DNA of 41,272 nt from an uncultured Alistipes sp. (GTDB lineage: Bacteria > Bacteroidota > Bacteroidia > Bacteroidales > Rikenellaceae). Where the stretch lies: NCBI GenBank assembly GCA_958449275.1, contig CAUDHE010000008.1, forward strand, positions 1 to 41,272, written 5' to 3'. The translations under genes were made by a program, and so were the position numbers. The notes beneath the pieces are model-generated. The model ran no database searches. It saw only the letters and a program-made list of their open reading frames with translations, and was not told the origin of the DNA. Each line of letters opens with the position of its first letter. The stretch's first letter is position 1. Positions 1 through 9,519 of this stretch are shown here, one piece after another.

Positions 1-28
1 ACTTTCCAATCATATAAAACACTAAGCT

Positions 29-1591
29 ATGCCTACACTGACCTGGATAGGAAAAGATAAGGTTGTAAATCATCATCACCATGTTCCGTATAGGATATTG
101 GAACACAAATACGGATTTCGGGCTGAGGATGGCGACGACCGGACGCCGACGAGCAGCGGCAACAAAATCATATACGGCGACAATTTGGAGGCTTTGAAAT
201 CGCTGCTGCCGGAGTATGAAGGTCGTGTGAAGTGTATCTATATCGATCCGCCGTACAACACGGGCAACGAAAAGTGGGTTTACAACGACAATGTGAACGA
301 CCCGAAAATAAAGAAGTGGTTAGGTGAGGTCGTGGGCAAGCAGGGCGAGGATTTGAGCCGTCATGACAAGTGGCTTTGCATGATATATCCGCGTATTAAA
401 CTGCTGCATAAACTGTTGGCGGAAGATGGAGTTATTTTTATTTCGATCGACGACAACGAACTCGCCAATCTGAAACTGCTTTGCGATGAAATTTTCGGAG
501 CGAATAATTTCATTGCCAACATATGCCATAAATCAAGAAGCAGCGTTTCAAATGACTTAATATTAAGTCCGAATCATAATTTGCTCCTCTTTTACTCAAA
601 AAATATAAATCTGACTTTTGAGCAAAGACGGCAATATCGTTTAGATGCGGATGTTGCAAGTTTCAAGCTCGATGACGGGGACGGCAAGGGGAAATATAAA
701 TTAGTACCTGTCGACGGTCCGGGCGGAGCAGCCAAAGGCAATCCGTATTACGAGTTTCTCGGGGTATCAGGGTATTGGCGATATAGCCAAGAAACAATGC
801 AGAATTTATACGATAATGGAGAAATTATCAAAAGGAAGACCTCCCTTTCTCGCAAGTATTATTTATCAAAAGCTATCGAAAAAGGGGGTAAATCACTTAC
901 TACATGGTGGGATGATGCAGGTTCGGCAACTAATGGTACAAATTTGATAAAAGCAATTTTTGCCGATAAAGTTTTCGATACGCCTAAACCTATCGAATTA
1001 TTAGAGCGAATCATACAAATTTCTACCGACAAACAATCGATTATCCTCGACTCTTTTGCCGGCTCGGGAACGACTGCACATGCGGTACTGAATCTAAACA
1101 AGAAGGACGGAGGCAACCGCAAATTTATCCTCGTGGAGATGGAGGACTACGCCGAGGATATTACCGCCGAGCGAGTACGTCGGGTAATGCAAGGTTACGG
1201 AGAGGGTAAAAATGCAATAGACGGTACGGGCGGGGCGTTCGACTACTACGAATTGGGCGAACCGATGTTCGATAAAGATAATAATCTGAACAAAGCTGTA
1301 GGCGAAGAGAAGATTCGCGAATATATCTACTACACCGAAACCAAACGGCATTTGGAGCGTGAGCGCACCGAAGCGTCGAAATACCTGCTGGACACCCATA
1401 ATGCCACGGGTTACTATTTCTACTACGAGCGCAATCGTCCGACAACGCTCGGCATCGACACGCTGCATATCGTAACGGAGCGAGCCGAGCAGTATGTTAT
1501 TTACGCCGACACATGCACCTTGTCGAAAGAAGACATGGCTGCCAAAAACATCGTCTTCAAAAAAATCCCGCGCGACATTAAACGATTTTAG
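29..1591 (+). CDS. mod: Type III restriction-modification DNA methyltransferase (Mod subunit)
   Basis: Predicted N6-adenine DNA methyltransferase that reads the asymmetric target of a type III R-M enzyme and transfers methyl groups from S-adenosylmethionine. The catalytic DPPY motif (residues 73-76, followed by NTG) comes before the SAM-binding motif DSFAGSGTT (about 341-349), the beta-class order of type III Mod proteins. The variable stretch between them, roughly residues 150-320, should hold the target-recognition domain. The N-terminus (MPTLTWIGKDKV) looks complete and starts at the first ATG. At 520 aa it is on the short side for Mod but has no visible break. The res gene begins three bases after its stop, so the two are one transcription unit. 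The exact recognition sequence cannot be read from sequence alone. Confidence 0.93.
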   Translation: MPTLTWIGKDKVVNHHHHVPYRILEHKYGFRAEDGDDRTPTSSGNKIIYGDNLEALKSLLPEYEGRVKCIYIDPPYNTGNEKWVYNDNVNDPKIKKWLGEVVGKQGEDLSRHDKWLCMIYPRIKLLHKLLAEDGVIFISIDDNELANLKLLCDEIFGANNFIANICHKSRSSVSNDLILSPNHNLLLFYSKNINLTFEQRRQYRLDADVASFKLDDGDGKGKYKLVPVDGPGGAAKGNPYYEFLGVSGYWRYSQETMQNLYDNGEIIKRKTSLSRKYYLSKAIEKGGKSLTTWWDDAGSATNGTNLIKAIFADKVFDTPKPIELLERIIQISTDKQSIILDSFAGSGTTAHAVLNLNKKDGGNRKFILVEMEDYAEDITAERVRRVMQGYGEGKNAIDGTGGAFDYYELGEPMFDKDNNLNKAVGEEKIREYIYYTETKRHLERERTEASKYLLDTHNATGYYFYYERNRPTTLGIDTLHIVTERAEQYVIYADTCTLSKEDMAAKNIVFKKIPRDIKRF

Positions 1592-1594
1592 GCT

Positions 1595-4234
1595 ATGGAA
1601 CTCAAACAATATCAACGCGAAGTAATCGCCGACCTCGAACAGTTCATCGAACGGTTGGAGAAAGACGGTCGACTGGACGTGGCATTCAACAATTTTTGGA
1701 GCGACAAAGGCATATCGCCGGCATCGCTCGACCATACCTATCTGCGACCTTACGATAACAGCGTGACAAGCGTACCTCACGTGACGGTAAAGGTTCCGAC
1801 AGCTGGCGGCAAGACCTTCATCGCCTGCAATGCGTTGCGGACGATTTTCGAGAAGCTGCCGACGGAGAAGCCGAAAGTCGTGGCGTGGTTCGTTCCATCC
1901 GACACGATTCTGAAACAGACCTATAAGAATTTGAACGACCAGTCGCATCCCTACCGTCAGAAAATCGACAGCCATTTCGGAAACACAGTGCGCGTGGTCG
2001 ACAAGGAGTCGGCATTGTTCGGGCACGGCATCAGTCCGACCGAAATCCGCGAACAGCTGACCATTTTCATATTGAGCGTGCAGTCGTTCGCAGCTAACAA
2101 TAAGGACGGGCGGCGGGTCTATCGCGAAAACGAGAATCTGGCGGAATATGCCAAGCTGTACGACACGATGACCAAGCGAGTAGAGGGATCGGACGAAACG
2201 GGATTGATTCAGGTGCTGTCGTATCTGAATCCGGTCGTCATCATCGACGAGAGCCATAATTTCGAGGCTGGCCTGCGTGTGGACATGCTCAAAGCAATCA
2301 ACCCGTGTTTCATCCTCGACCTGACGGCGACACCCCGCAAGAAGAGCAACATCATAAGTTTCGTAGATGCCATGAAACTCAAACAGGCCAACATGGTGAA
2401 GCTGCCGGTCATCGTCTACAACCACCGTTCGACCTCCGACGTCATAACGAGCGCCATCAACCTGCAACGCAGCCTGGAGCAGAAAGCCATTGCACTGGAA
2501 GCCGACGGCGGACGCTACATCCGCCCCATCGTGCTGTTTCAGGCCCAGCCGAAAACCGCAGACGACAACATTACGTTCGACAAGATAAAGAAGCAACTGA
2601 TAGACATCGGGATTCCCGAAGAGCAGATAAAAATCAAGACAGCCAACAAGGACGAAATCAAAAATACGGATTTGTTGTCCCGCGACTGTCAGGTGCGTTA
2701 TATCATTACGGTCAATGCGCTGAAAGAGGGCTGGGATTGTCCGTTCGCCTATATTCTCGCATCGCTGGCCAACAAGTCGTCGCGCGTGGATGTCGAGCAA
2801 ATTCTCGGCCGTGTGCTGCGACTGCCTTATACGACCAAGCATCGGGACGATTTGCTGAATCTCTCCTATGTCTTTACCTCGTCGGACGATTTTCGCGCGA
2901 CGATCGAGAATATCATCGACAGTCTGAACCGTGCCGGATTCAGCAAGAAGGACTATCGTATAGCCGAAGCTGTACCAGCCGAAGCGCAGCCGCAACCAAA
3001 CAACTCAACAGGGCTATTCGACAATCCGGAAGAACACCCGGAACAGCCCGTCGCCCATTCGACTGGCGAAACGGACGAGTTGCCGGAGATAGATACCGAA
3101 GCAATCAAAGAAGCCATTGGCAGTCCGATGCCCCAAACAACCGTCGAGCTGGAAACTTTTGCACGGCAGGAGAGCGAGGAGTACGACAGACAAATGGAAG
3201 CTGCCGCCAAACATGAAGACAACATACCCGATGATTTGAAAGACATAATAGAGCAATATCCGATAAAGGAATTTTTCAGAGAAGAGGCAGCGAAAATCGT
3301 TCTTCCGATATTCGTTCGGCGAGTAAATCAAGGTTCGATATTCGAGGAGGAGGGATCGTACGTTCGGTTGGAGAAATCGATGCTGAACGAGGGCTTCGAG
3401 TTGGACAAACAAGACCACAACGTCGACTTCACACGGGCGGACGTCGAGGCCGTACGAGTAGATTTGGCAAAAGTCGGCAACGACGAATATCGCCCCGAAC
3501 GATTCAATCTGTCGACTAAACAGTTGGCGGTAATTAAGGAACATTTCATCTCTTTGCCGCCAGAAGCGAAGAAAGAGCAGCTGGCCGCTACGATTGCAAA
3601 GAACATCCGATTCGACGAAATCGCCGAACCGCAAATCGCACGCTATATCAAGGACGCAATCAAGGATTTCGATTCCGAGCAGATTGCCGATTTATATACA
3701 TTCGAACCTCAAACTACGGCAGCCATACGCAACAAAATCGTCGAACTGCTGGGCAAACATCAGAAAGAGGTATTCAGAAAATGGCTCGATACGGGACAGA
3801 TCAAATGCGAACCGCACTACAAACTCCCCGCAACATTAACGCTGCGTTCCATATCTAAGGGTCTGGCAAAAGGGTTATATACCGAAGAGGGCGATATGAA
3901 CGACTGGGAGCATAAGGTCATCAACGCCGTAGCGGCTCTGGATAACGTATTGTTCTGGCATCGTAATCCCGAACGAGGCATCGGATTCGGCATAAGCGGT
4001 TATATCAACCACTATCCCGACTTCATCGTGCGGCTCAAAAGCGGCATGACGGTTTTGCTTGAAACCAAAGGCGATCAATTGGACAATTCCGACAGCCGCA
4101 ACAAGGTGGAACTCGGAACGACATGGGCGAACAAGGCGGGCGAGTGGTATCGCTATTTCATGGTCTTTGACAAGCAGCAGATGGACGGAGCAATTACCGT
4201 CGGGGAGTTGTTGGAGCGATTAAAGGAGATGTAA
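1595..4234 (+). CDS. res: Type III restriction enzyme, Res subunit (helicase-nuclease)
   Basis: ATP-dependent translocase and endonuclease partner of the upstream Mod; together they cut DNA carrying unmethylated sites. The protein (879 aa) has a superfamily 2 helicase core: Walker A TAGGKT (69-74), DESH box (218-221), then TATP and an arginine-finger-like motif (QILGRVLRLP). A charged, low-complexity linker follows at about 450-540. The C-terminus carries a PD-(D/E)xK nuclease signature, PDFIV (about 808-812) and ETKG (823-826). All expected motifs are present, so the enzyme should be active. It follows mod with a three-base gap. A long reverse-strand open frame over its first half is a coding shadow. 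Confidence 0.93.
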   Translation: MELKQYQREVIADLEQFIERLEKDGRLDVAFNNFWSDKGISPASLDHTYLRPYDNSVTSVPHVTVKVPTAGGKTFIACNALRTIFEKLPTEKPKVVAWFVPSDTILKQTYKNLNDQSHPYRQKIDSHFGNTVRVVDKESALFGHGISPTEIREQLTIFILSVQSFAANNKDGRRVYRENENLAEYAKLYDTMTKRVEGSDETGLIQVLSYLNPVVIIDESHNFEAGLRVDMLKAINPCFILDLTATPRKKSNIISFVDAMKLKQANMVKLPVIVYNHRSTSDVITSAINLQRSLEQKAIALEADGGRYIRPIVLFQAQPKTADDNITFDKIKKQLIDIGIPEEQIKIKTANKDEIKNTDLLSRDCQVRYIITVNALKEGWDCPFAYILASLANKSSRVDVEQILGRVLRLPYTTKHRDDLLNLSYVFTSSDDFRATIENIIDSLNRAGFSKKDYRIAEAVPAEAQPQPNNSTGLFDNPEEHPEQPVAHSTGETDELPEIDTEAIKEAIGSPMPQTTVELETFARQESEEYDRQMEAAAKHEDNIPDDLKDIIEQYPIKEFFREEAAKIVLPIFVRRVNQGSIFEEEGSYVRLEKSMLNEGFELDKQDHNVDFTRADVEAVRVDLAKVGNDEYRPERFNLSTKQLAVIKEHFISLPPEAKKEQLAATIAKNIRFDEIAEPQIARYIKDAIKDFDSEQIADLYTFEPQTTAAIRNKIVELLGKHQKEVFRKWLDTGQIKCEPHYKLPATLTLRSISKGLAKGLYTEEGDMNDWEHKVINAVAALDNVLFWHRNPERGIGFGISGYINHYPDFIVRLKSGMTVLLETKGDQLDNSDSRNKVELGTTWANKAGEWYRYFMVFDKQQMDGAITVGELLERLKEM

Positions 4235-4418
4235 TCAGCTGTTGTCCTAAATTCATCATCTATGTTTTGAATTGGATATATAAAAGAGTTACCATCTCTA
4301 TTAAGAGAATATAAAAAATTTGGAGAGCCAAATTATTTATCGTATGTATAATATTCGTAGAACTAATAATCTACCGAACATACATATATAGCGAAATTAA
4401 AAAACTGATTTCCATTAT

Positions 4419-5009
4419 ATGAAGTTTGGGTTACTTGCTATATTTATCCTCTTAACATATGCTATATGGCTTATAGTTTCACAATGTCTTTTCTTCAGAG
4501 ATAGTTGGAAAGTACTATGCCGGGGAGCGATTTAAATTGCGGGCGTTTTTTTATTCCCGCTTTGGATATACCCAAACTACCTGAAAGCATCGACATACGA
4601 TATTCCTTATATCCATATTTGGGGAACTATCATTATCGCATTAGTATTATGGTTTATATTAAAATTCTTTCAATATACTCGTTTGATTATTGCATTTACT
4701 GTAACATGCGATAAAAGTAATATTGAGAATCGCATTAGAGAGTCTATTGACCATACCGTTCTCAATATCGAAAATAAATTTGAAAGCATTAAAATCATCG
4801 TACCGCCTTTCGGGTTTAAACCGAAATTGAAAGACTGCGAACGCTATATCAAACGTCATATAACGCAGGCGGACGCACTTATATACGCACGACTTATGGA
4901 TGGAACCGAAGATGGAAACTTAGGATATATTTTCACTGAGTTCGCATCTCGTGTTAATGAGAATAGGCATGCTTCTAATGTATTGCAGCGCTTTGGATAT
5001 GTTCAATAA
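4419..5009 (+). pseudogene. Membrane protein gene interrupted by one in-frame TAA
   Basis: From the ATG at 4419 one frame stays open to 5009 except for a single TAA at 4533-4535 (codon 39). Read through the stop, it gives a 197-codon gene. An N-terminal hydrophobic helix (residues 3-20) precedes the stop; another hydrophobic stretch (about 40-51) and a strong membrane helix (about 67-84, with IWGTIIIALVLWFIL) follow it. A soluble domain then starts at RLIIAFTVTCDKSN and contains QADALIYARLMDGTEDGNLG. The hydrophobicity pattern continues smoothly across the stop, so I read this as a nonsense mutation or a sequence error rather than two genes. An open frame starting with TTG at 4683 is just its distal part. 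I do not recognise the family. It lies in AT-rich sequence between the type III system and the integrase. Confidence 0.55.
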
Positions 5010-5026
5010 TGATTATACAAAGCGCT
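4987..5026. repeat. 9-bp inverted repeat at the end of the interrupted gene
   Basis: Perfect arms agcgctttg (4987-4995) and caaagcgct (5018-5026) flank a 22-base loop and straddle the stop codon of the interrupted membrane-protein gene. No T-run follows, so it is not a classical terminator. It lies about 250 bases upstream of the integrase start, so it could mark or lie near the left end of the mobile element. That is inference; I could not find a matching repeat at a right end. Confidence 0.35.
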
Positions 5027-5245
5027 ACCAAGTTACGAACAAAACCCCAAAAAACCGCGCTGCAATAACTTGCAACGCCGTTTCAGTGAAGTCTGAAGCG
5101 GACGCCATAAAAATTAATTGATATTAATCTGTCTTTATCTTATTTAATTTGTATTTCAGTATATTATGCGAATATCTTATTAATTGCGAGGTCTGGGAAT
5201 TTTAGAAAATTTCGCTGATGCCGTACAAATACCGTACAAATTTTC

Positions 5246-5253
5246 TATCTTTG
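5246..5253 (+). promoter_or_regulatory. Bacteroidota -7 promoter box of the integrase gene
   Basis: TATCTTTG matches the Bacteroidota -7 consensus TAnnTTTG and sits 24 bases before the ATG at 5278. It supports that ATG rather than an upstream TTG at 5184 as the real start. Just upstream, ccgtacaaat occurs twice in tandem (5221-5240), a possible recombinase-binding or regulatory repeat. Confidence 0.6.
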
Positions 5254-5277
5254 CAGCAGAAATAAAATTTGTCGCAT

Positions 5278-6578
5278 ATGGCAACTTTCGCATATCGTAT
5301 TCGCACGACGAAGAAAAGCACGCTGCAAAAGTGTATCTTCGTTTCAATGTCGACCGGCATACTTCATTCTATGCCGAATCTCAATATGTCGTGTGGGCGG
5401 ATGCTTGGGACAACAAAAAGCAAGCTGTTAAAAGCCGCTATGCCTTTACGGATGATTTCACCGAGCAGCAGGGACGCGAACTGACGAAGAACCTGTCGGA
5501 GTTGCGCAGTTTCATCCTCGGAGAAATGGCGAAAGACCCCGAACATGCGATGACGAAAACGAAGCTGGAAAAGATTGTTTACAGCTTCCATCACCCGCAC
5601 AGTGCATCCGGCGGCCGCAACATACGCAGTCGGGAATCGCTGACCGACTACATAGCCCGTTATACGCACGAAATGGAGGCCGGCACAAGGCTCAACATTC
5701 ACAAACTGCGTTACGGAGCATCGACAATCAAGAATTACAAAGGGTTTATCATTCAGTTCGACGAGTTCTGCAAAGCGAAGCGAAAACGGTTCGACTTCGG
5801 CGACATCGACCTGAAATTCTACGACGATTTCGTAGCGTGGTTTACGGCGAAAGATTATTCGATTAATACCATCGGCCGCCATGTCAAAGAGTTGAAAATC
5901 ATCATGCGGGCCGCACGCGAAGAGGGGCTGCATGACAACGGCCTGATTGAAAGCCGCAAATTCCGTGTGTTGACTGCCGATGTCGAGAATATCTATCTGA
6001 CCGAATCGGAGATTCGAGCTATTGCCGACCTCGATTTGTCGAACAACAGACACAAAGATATTGCCCGCGATGTATTTTTGGTCGGTTGCTATACGGCACA
6101 GCGATTCAGCGACTACTCGACTATCAACGAGGGCAATATCCGCACGTTGGAAAGCGGACAGCGGGTAATCGACCTCAAACAGCAGAAGACAGGCAATCAC
6201 GTTGTCATTCCCGTCCGGCCCGAATTGCAGGCGATACTGGACAAGTACGAAAACCGTTTGCCGAAGGCCTATGAACAGAAAGTAAACAAATTCATCAAGG
6301 AGGTTGCCCGCGAGGCGGGTATCACGGAGAAAATCGAAGTGTCATACGTCGAGAACGGGGAAAAGAAGACGCATCTGGTAGATAAATGCGATTTGGTAAA
6401 GACCCACACGGCCCGCCGCAGCGGAGCAACGAATATGTATCTGGCGGGCATCCCGACCATCGCCATCATGAAAATCACAGGCCACAAAACCGAAAAGGAG
6501 TTCATGAAATACATCAAGATTACCGAAGAGCAGACCGCCATGGAGTTGATGAATCATCCGTATTTCAGCGGCAGGTAA
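5278..6578 (+). CDS. Tyrosine recombinase (integrase), apparently frameshifted near its N-terminus
   Basis: Site-specific recombinase expected to integrate and excise the adjoining mobilizable element. The catalytic domain is intact: first arginine in YTAQRFSDYS, HTARRSG (HxxR), ITGHKTEKEF and the tyrosine in MKYIK. It is preceded by a SAM-like core-binding domain (about residues 130-230). The natural start is the ATG at 5278 (MATFAYRIRTTKKSTLQ), the usual N-terminus of this family, with a -7 box in front. That frame leaves the main one at the A-run 5327-5330: four A are present, and five would give a continuous LQKVYLRFN. The remaining long frame, 5184-6578, can only start at a TTG upstream of the promoter. 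So either the gene carries a one-base deletion, or the run is variable or misread. No canonical frameshift heptamer is visible. Confidence 0.85.
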
Positions 6579-6700
6579 TTCGAAATGTTACCGCCGTAAA
6601 ATTTACCGCGGTAACAAAATGTCAAACAAATTCCGGCATGGACGGTTGTTGCTCCTATTATTCGCAAATAAATTGTAACTTTACAGAAAATTAGAAATAT

Positions 6701-8368
6701 ATGACGGTTGAGGAACTGACAAACATACTCGATTCATTACTGACACTGCCTGCGGAAACGGAGGTGGTGGAGTTTAAGAAAGCGTCCAACGGGTTCGGAG
6801 ATCAGGAGCTGGGACAATACTTCTCGGCATTGAGCAACGAAGCCAATCTGAAAGGCATGTCGCGCGCATGGCTGGTTTTCGGCGTGGAGAACCGCACGCA
6901 CGATGTTGTCGGAAGCCAATATAAGAATAGCCGTCCGGCGCTCGATGCAATGAAGAAAAAGATTGCCGATCAGACTACGGGCCGGCATACGTTCGTCGAG
7001 ATACATGAATTGCGCTACAAGAACGGCAAAAGAGTTGTGATGTTCGAAATACCGCCCGCTCCGCAGGGCATTCCCATAGACTATCAAGGCCATTATTACG
7101 GTCGCGACGGAGAATCCTTGCAGGCGTTGAGTATGGACAAAATCGAGAGAATAAGAAATCAAGCCAAATTGAAAGATTGGAGTGCGGAAATAATCGAAGA
7201 CGCTTCATTGGAAGATCTGGATTCGGCGGCCATTGTCAAGGCAAGAGAGCTATACACGAACGCCCATAAGGACAAGGCCAACGAGATTGCTTCGTGGGAT
7301 GATACGACTTTTCTGAACAAGGCGAAAATCACGATTCGGGGAAAGATTACCAAAACAGCCGTGGTGTTGCTCGGTAAAGAGGAGAGCGAGCATCTGATCT
7401 CTCCCGCTGTCGCCAAAATCAAATGGATTCTGCGCGGACAGGACAATATCGAGCGCGATTACATGATTGCCTCCTGCCCGTTCATTCTGGCTGTTGATAG
7501 AATATACGACAAGATTCGCAATCTGAAATACCGCTACATCAACCCGGAACACAAGACACTTTTCCCCGAAGAGATCGACACTTATGAACCGTATGTCATC
7601 CGCGAGGCATTGAACAACGCCATCGCCCATCAGGATTATACGCTCGGCGGTCAGATCAACGTGGTGGAATACGACGACAAACTGGTATTCTCGAACAAAG
7701 GCTCGTTCATTCCGGGCAATATCGAACGGGTGCTTATCAGCGATGCTCCCGAGGAGCGATACAGAAATCAATTTTTGGTAGCGGCCATGGTTGGTTTGAA
7801 AATGGTCGATACGATCGGCAGCGGCATCCGTAAGATGTACAACTATCAAAGACAGCGACTATTCCCTCTGCCGGATTACAATTTGGCCAGCAATCGCGTC
7901 GAAGTTACCATAACGGGCAAAATCCTCGACATGAACTACGCCAATATTTTGGCAGGAAATAGCGATCTGAACCTGCTCGACATCGAACTGCTGAACCGTG
8001 TGCAGCTGGGGAAACCGTTATCCGATGAAGAGATTGCCCGATTGAGGAGCAAACGTCTGATCGAAGGCCGCAAGCCCAAAGTCTATATTGCGAAGCATAT
8101 CGCCCAGAAAGTAGGACAAAAAATAGAGTATTCGGAGCATAAAGGACTTGGAAATAAGAGTTGCGAAGAGTTTTTGATGACGGCATTGCGCGATCACAAA
8201 TCGTTGTCGCGCAAAGAAATAGACAAGTTATTATGGAGATTATTACCGGATTTGCTTGATGATAAACAAAAAAAGGATAAAATTACCAATCTTCTTACTA
8301 AGTTGAGAAAGCGCGGACAAATAAAGAATAAATCACAAGGACCGAACTCTGATTGGCTTATCGTTTAA
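6701..8368 (+). CDS. AlbA_2 (Schlafen-type) DNA-binding and GHKL-ATPase domain protein
   Basis: A 555-aa protein of the COG2865-like family often called a transcriptional regulator or RecG-like helicase. The N-terminal AlbA_2 domain (about residues 10-145) contains VVEFKKA and the strand pattern ending YYGRDGES. A GHKL/HATPase_c_4 region follows at about 290-410, with the N-box-like REALNNAIAHQDYTLGG and the glycine motif IGSGIRKMYN. The C-terminus (about 485-555) looks like a winged helix ending in basic residues. A near-consensus -7 box (taacttta, 6676-6683) precedes it. It sits directly behind the integrase, so it is probably element cargo or an element regulator. Some family members act in phage defence; nothing in the sequence decides that here. 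Confidence 0.8.
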   Translation: MTVEELTNILDSLLTLPAETEVVEFKKASNGFGDQELGQYFSALSNEANLKGMSRAWLVFGVENRTHDVVGSQYKNSRPALDAMKKKIADQTTGRHTFVEIHELRYKNGKRVVMFEIPPAPQGIPIDYQGHYYGRDGESLQALSMDKIERIRNQAKLKDWSAEIIEDASLEDLDSAAIVKARELYTNAHKDKANEIASWDDTTFLNKAKITIRGKITKTAVVLLGKEESEHLISPAVAKIKWILRGQDNIERDYMIASCPFILAVDRIYDKIRNLKYRYINPEHKTLFPEEIDTYEPYVIREALNNAIAHQDYTLGGQINVVEYDDKLVFSNKGSFIPGNIERVLISDAPEERYRNQFLVAAMVGLKMVDTIGSGIRKMYNYQRQRLFPLPDYNLASNRVEVTITGKILDMNYANILAGNSDLNLLDIELLNRVQLGKPLSDEEIARLRSKRLIEGRKPKVYIAKHIAQKVGQKIEYSEHKGLGNKSCEEFLMTALRDHKSLSRKEIDKLLWRLLPDLLDDKQKKDKITNLLTKLRKRGQIKNKSQGPNSDWLIV

Positions 8369-8416
8369 TGCTTTTTCAAATGCTTTTTCAAATGCTTTTT
8401 CAAATGCTTTTTCAAA
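8369..8416. repeat. Four perfect 12-bp tandem repeats
   Basis: Unit tgctttttcaaa is repeated exactly four times, starting at the base after the stop codon of the AlbA_2 gene. The unit length is a multiple of three and each unit would read CFFK in the gene's frame. Copy number could change by slippage. It lies in the AT-rich gap before the next gene and has no obvious function. Confidence 0.9.
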
Positions 8417-8495
8417 CACCTCGAATGTATATCAATGTATATTAGCATTTTGTGTTTTAGTAAAATTAAAAGCAAAATTAAATATTACACGAAAT

Positions 8496-8918
8496 ATGCC
8501 CCGCCGGCGCAAAATAGAAATCAAGGCTTCCGAACTGGCATGCTTCGACATGCTGGTCGAGGCATTGCGCTCCCGGCCGGAGTTTGCAGACTTCGACCTG
8601 GCAAGTTTGCGCGTGTGGGCATACGAAAGTTATGAACAAGAACTGAAAAACGTGGATAAGGCGCTTCGGCATCTTGACCGCTGGCTATATATCCGCAAGG
8701 ACAAAAACGAGTTGCCGGCATTCGACGGCGGGCGGTTGATGAACAAAAAGGAGTTGGCCGCCGCATTGGGTATCACCCGTCCGACACTCTACCGTTGGTT
8801 GAGCAGCAGGTGGTTCGAGGGCTGTCGCGACGAACGGATGTCTCGGGATGAATATTACTCTTCATCGGCTATTCGCGAAGCGCTGCAAAAGTATCTTGAT
8901 AGAGAACAAAGCGAATAA
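8496..8918 (+). CDS. Helix-turn-helix protein of a mobilizable element
   Basis: A basic 140-aa protein starting MPRRRKIEIK. Residues 1-80 are predicted helical with no motif I recognise. Residues 82-105 form a helix-turn-helix (MNKKELAAALGITRPTLYRWLSS, quoted here only by its position and its core GITRPTLYRW). The last 30 residues are helical. DNA binding is therefore likely. Its place between the AlbA_2 gene and the excisionase-like gene suggests control of excision or of element genes. It ends before a strong intrinsic terminator, so it forms the end of the first transcription unit. I do not know its exact role. Confidence 0.7.
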   Translation: MPRRRKIEIKASELACFDMLVEALRSRPEFADFDLASLRVWAYESYEQELKNVDKALRHLDRWLYIRKDKNELPAFDGGRLMNKKELAAALGITRPTLYRWLSSRWFEGCRDERMSRDEYYSSSAIREALQKYLDREQSE

Positions 8919-8944
8919 CGCTTAGGAAACCGCCAATCCGTTTT

Positions 8945-8978
8945 ACAGGGAGCACGAATCGTCGCTCCCTGTTTTTTA
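8945..8978 (+). terminator. Intrinsic terminator after the HTH gene
   Basis: Stem acagggagc (8945-8953) pairs with gctccctgt (8964-8972) around a 10-base loop and is followed by a run of six T. This is a clear rho-independent terminator for the rightward transcript ending with the HTH gene. Confidence 0.85.
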
Positions 8979-9185
8979 TGATTTTTAATCACTTTACACG
9001 CTGGGATTTTATGGCGCAAATCTCCGCAATTTATGGAAATCCGCCTCAAAAAACGGGATAATTATCCGTGGATTGTCCTAACTTGACATCGTATGTCTTC
9101 GATGTGTCTTCGCCTTGTAACACAATTACTTATTTTAGTTAGTTCCGATAAACCTATTCCTTTGTAGCGTTAAACCAAATGAACC

Positions 9186-9470
9186 ATGGCAAAGGAAATT
9201 TATCTGAACGGCATGACTGCCGACCAACTCTCGGAGATGATTCGGGAGTCCCTGCGCGACGAGCTGCAACGGCTGCGTCCCATACAACCGAAAACCGACA
9301 CGAAGTATCTCACGCGGCATGAAACAGCCCGTCGTCTGCGCATCTCGCTCGTGACGCTCACCGATTGGGTGAATCGCGGCAAGATCTGCGCCCACAAAAT
9401 CGGTGGGCGTGTCCTGTTTCGCGACAGCGATGTCGAAGCAGCCTTGAATCGAATCGTTCCCATTAAATAA
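9186..9470 (+). CDS. Excisionase-like helix-turn-helix protein
   Basis: Small DNA-binding protein (94 aa) with a MerR/excisionase-type HTH_17 domain. After a helical N-terminus (1-37), the core KYLTRHETARRLRISLVTLTDW runs from about residue 43 to 64 and is followed by a wing (KICAHKIGGRVLFRDSDVEAAL). Proteins of this type next to a tyrosine recombinase usually act as recombination directionality factors or as activators of mobilization genes. The ATG at 9186 is chosen because the protein begins MAKEIYLNGM, typical of these proteins. It follows a 267-base non-coding gap and is separated from the primase gene by a short inverted repeat. Confidence 0.8.
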   Translation: MAKEIYLNGMTADQLSEMIRESLRDELQRLRPIQPKTDTKYLTRHETARRLRISLVTLTDWVNRGKICAHKIGGRVLFRDSDVEAALNRIVPIK

Positions 9471-9506
9471 TTCAGTGAAAGAATAAATATTTCTCTTTTC
9501 ACTGAA
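9471..9506. promoter_or_regulatory. Inverted repeat between excisionase and primase genes
   Basis: Perfect 10-bp arms ttcagtgaaa (9471-9480) and tttcactgaa (9497-9506) surround a 16-base AT-rich loop, immediately after the excisionase stop and 13 bases before the primase ATG. It has no following T-run. It could be an operator, an attenuator or an mRNA-stabilising hairpin. Confidence 0.45.
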
Positions 9507-9519
9507 CATAGATATTGTT

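Noticed and set aside
1094..2995. 633-codon minus-strand open frame over mod and res
   Set aside because: Antisense shadow of two clear restriction-modification genes; composition is typical of a reverse-strand frame.
5184..5277. TTG at 5184 as the integrase start
   Set aside because: It lies upstream of the -7 box and the extra residues do not resemble the integrase N-terminus, which is found in another frame from the ATG at 5278.
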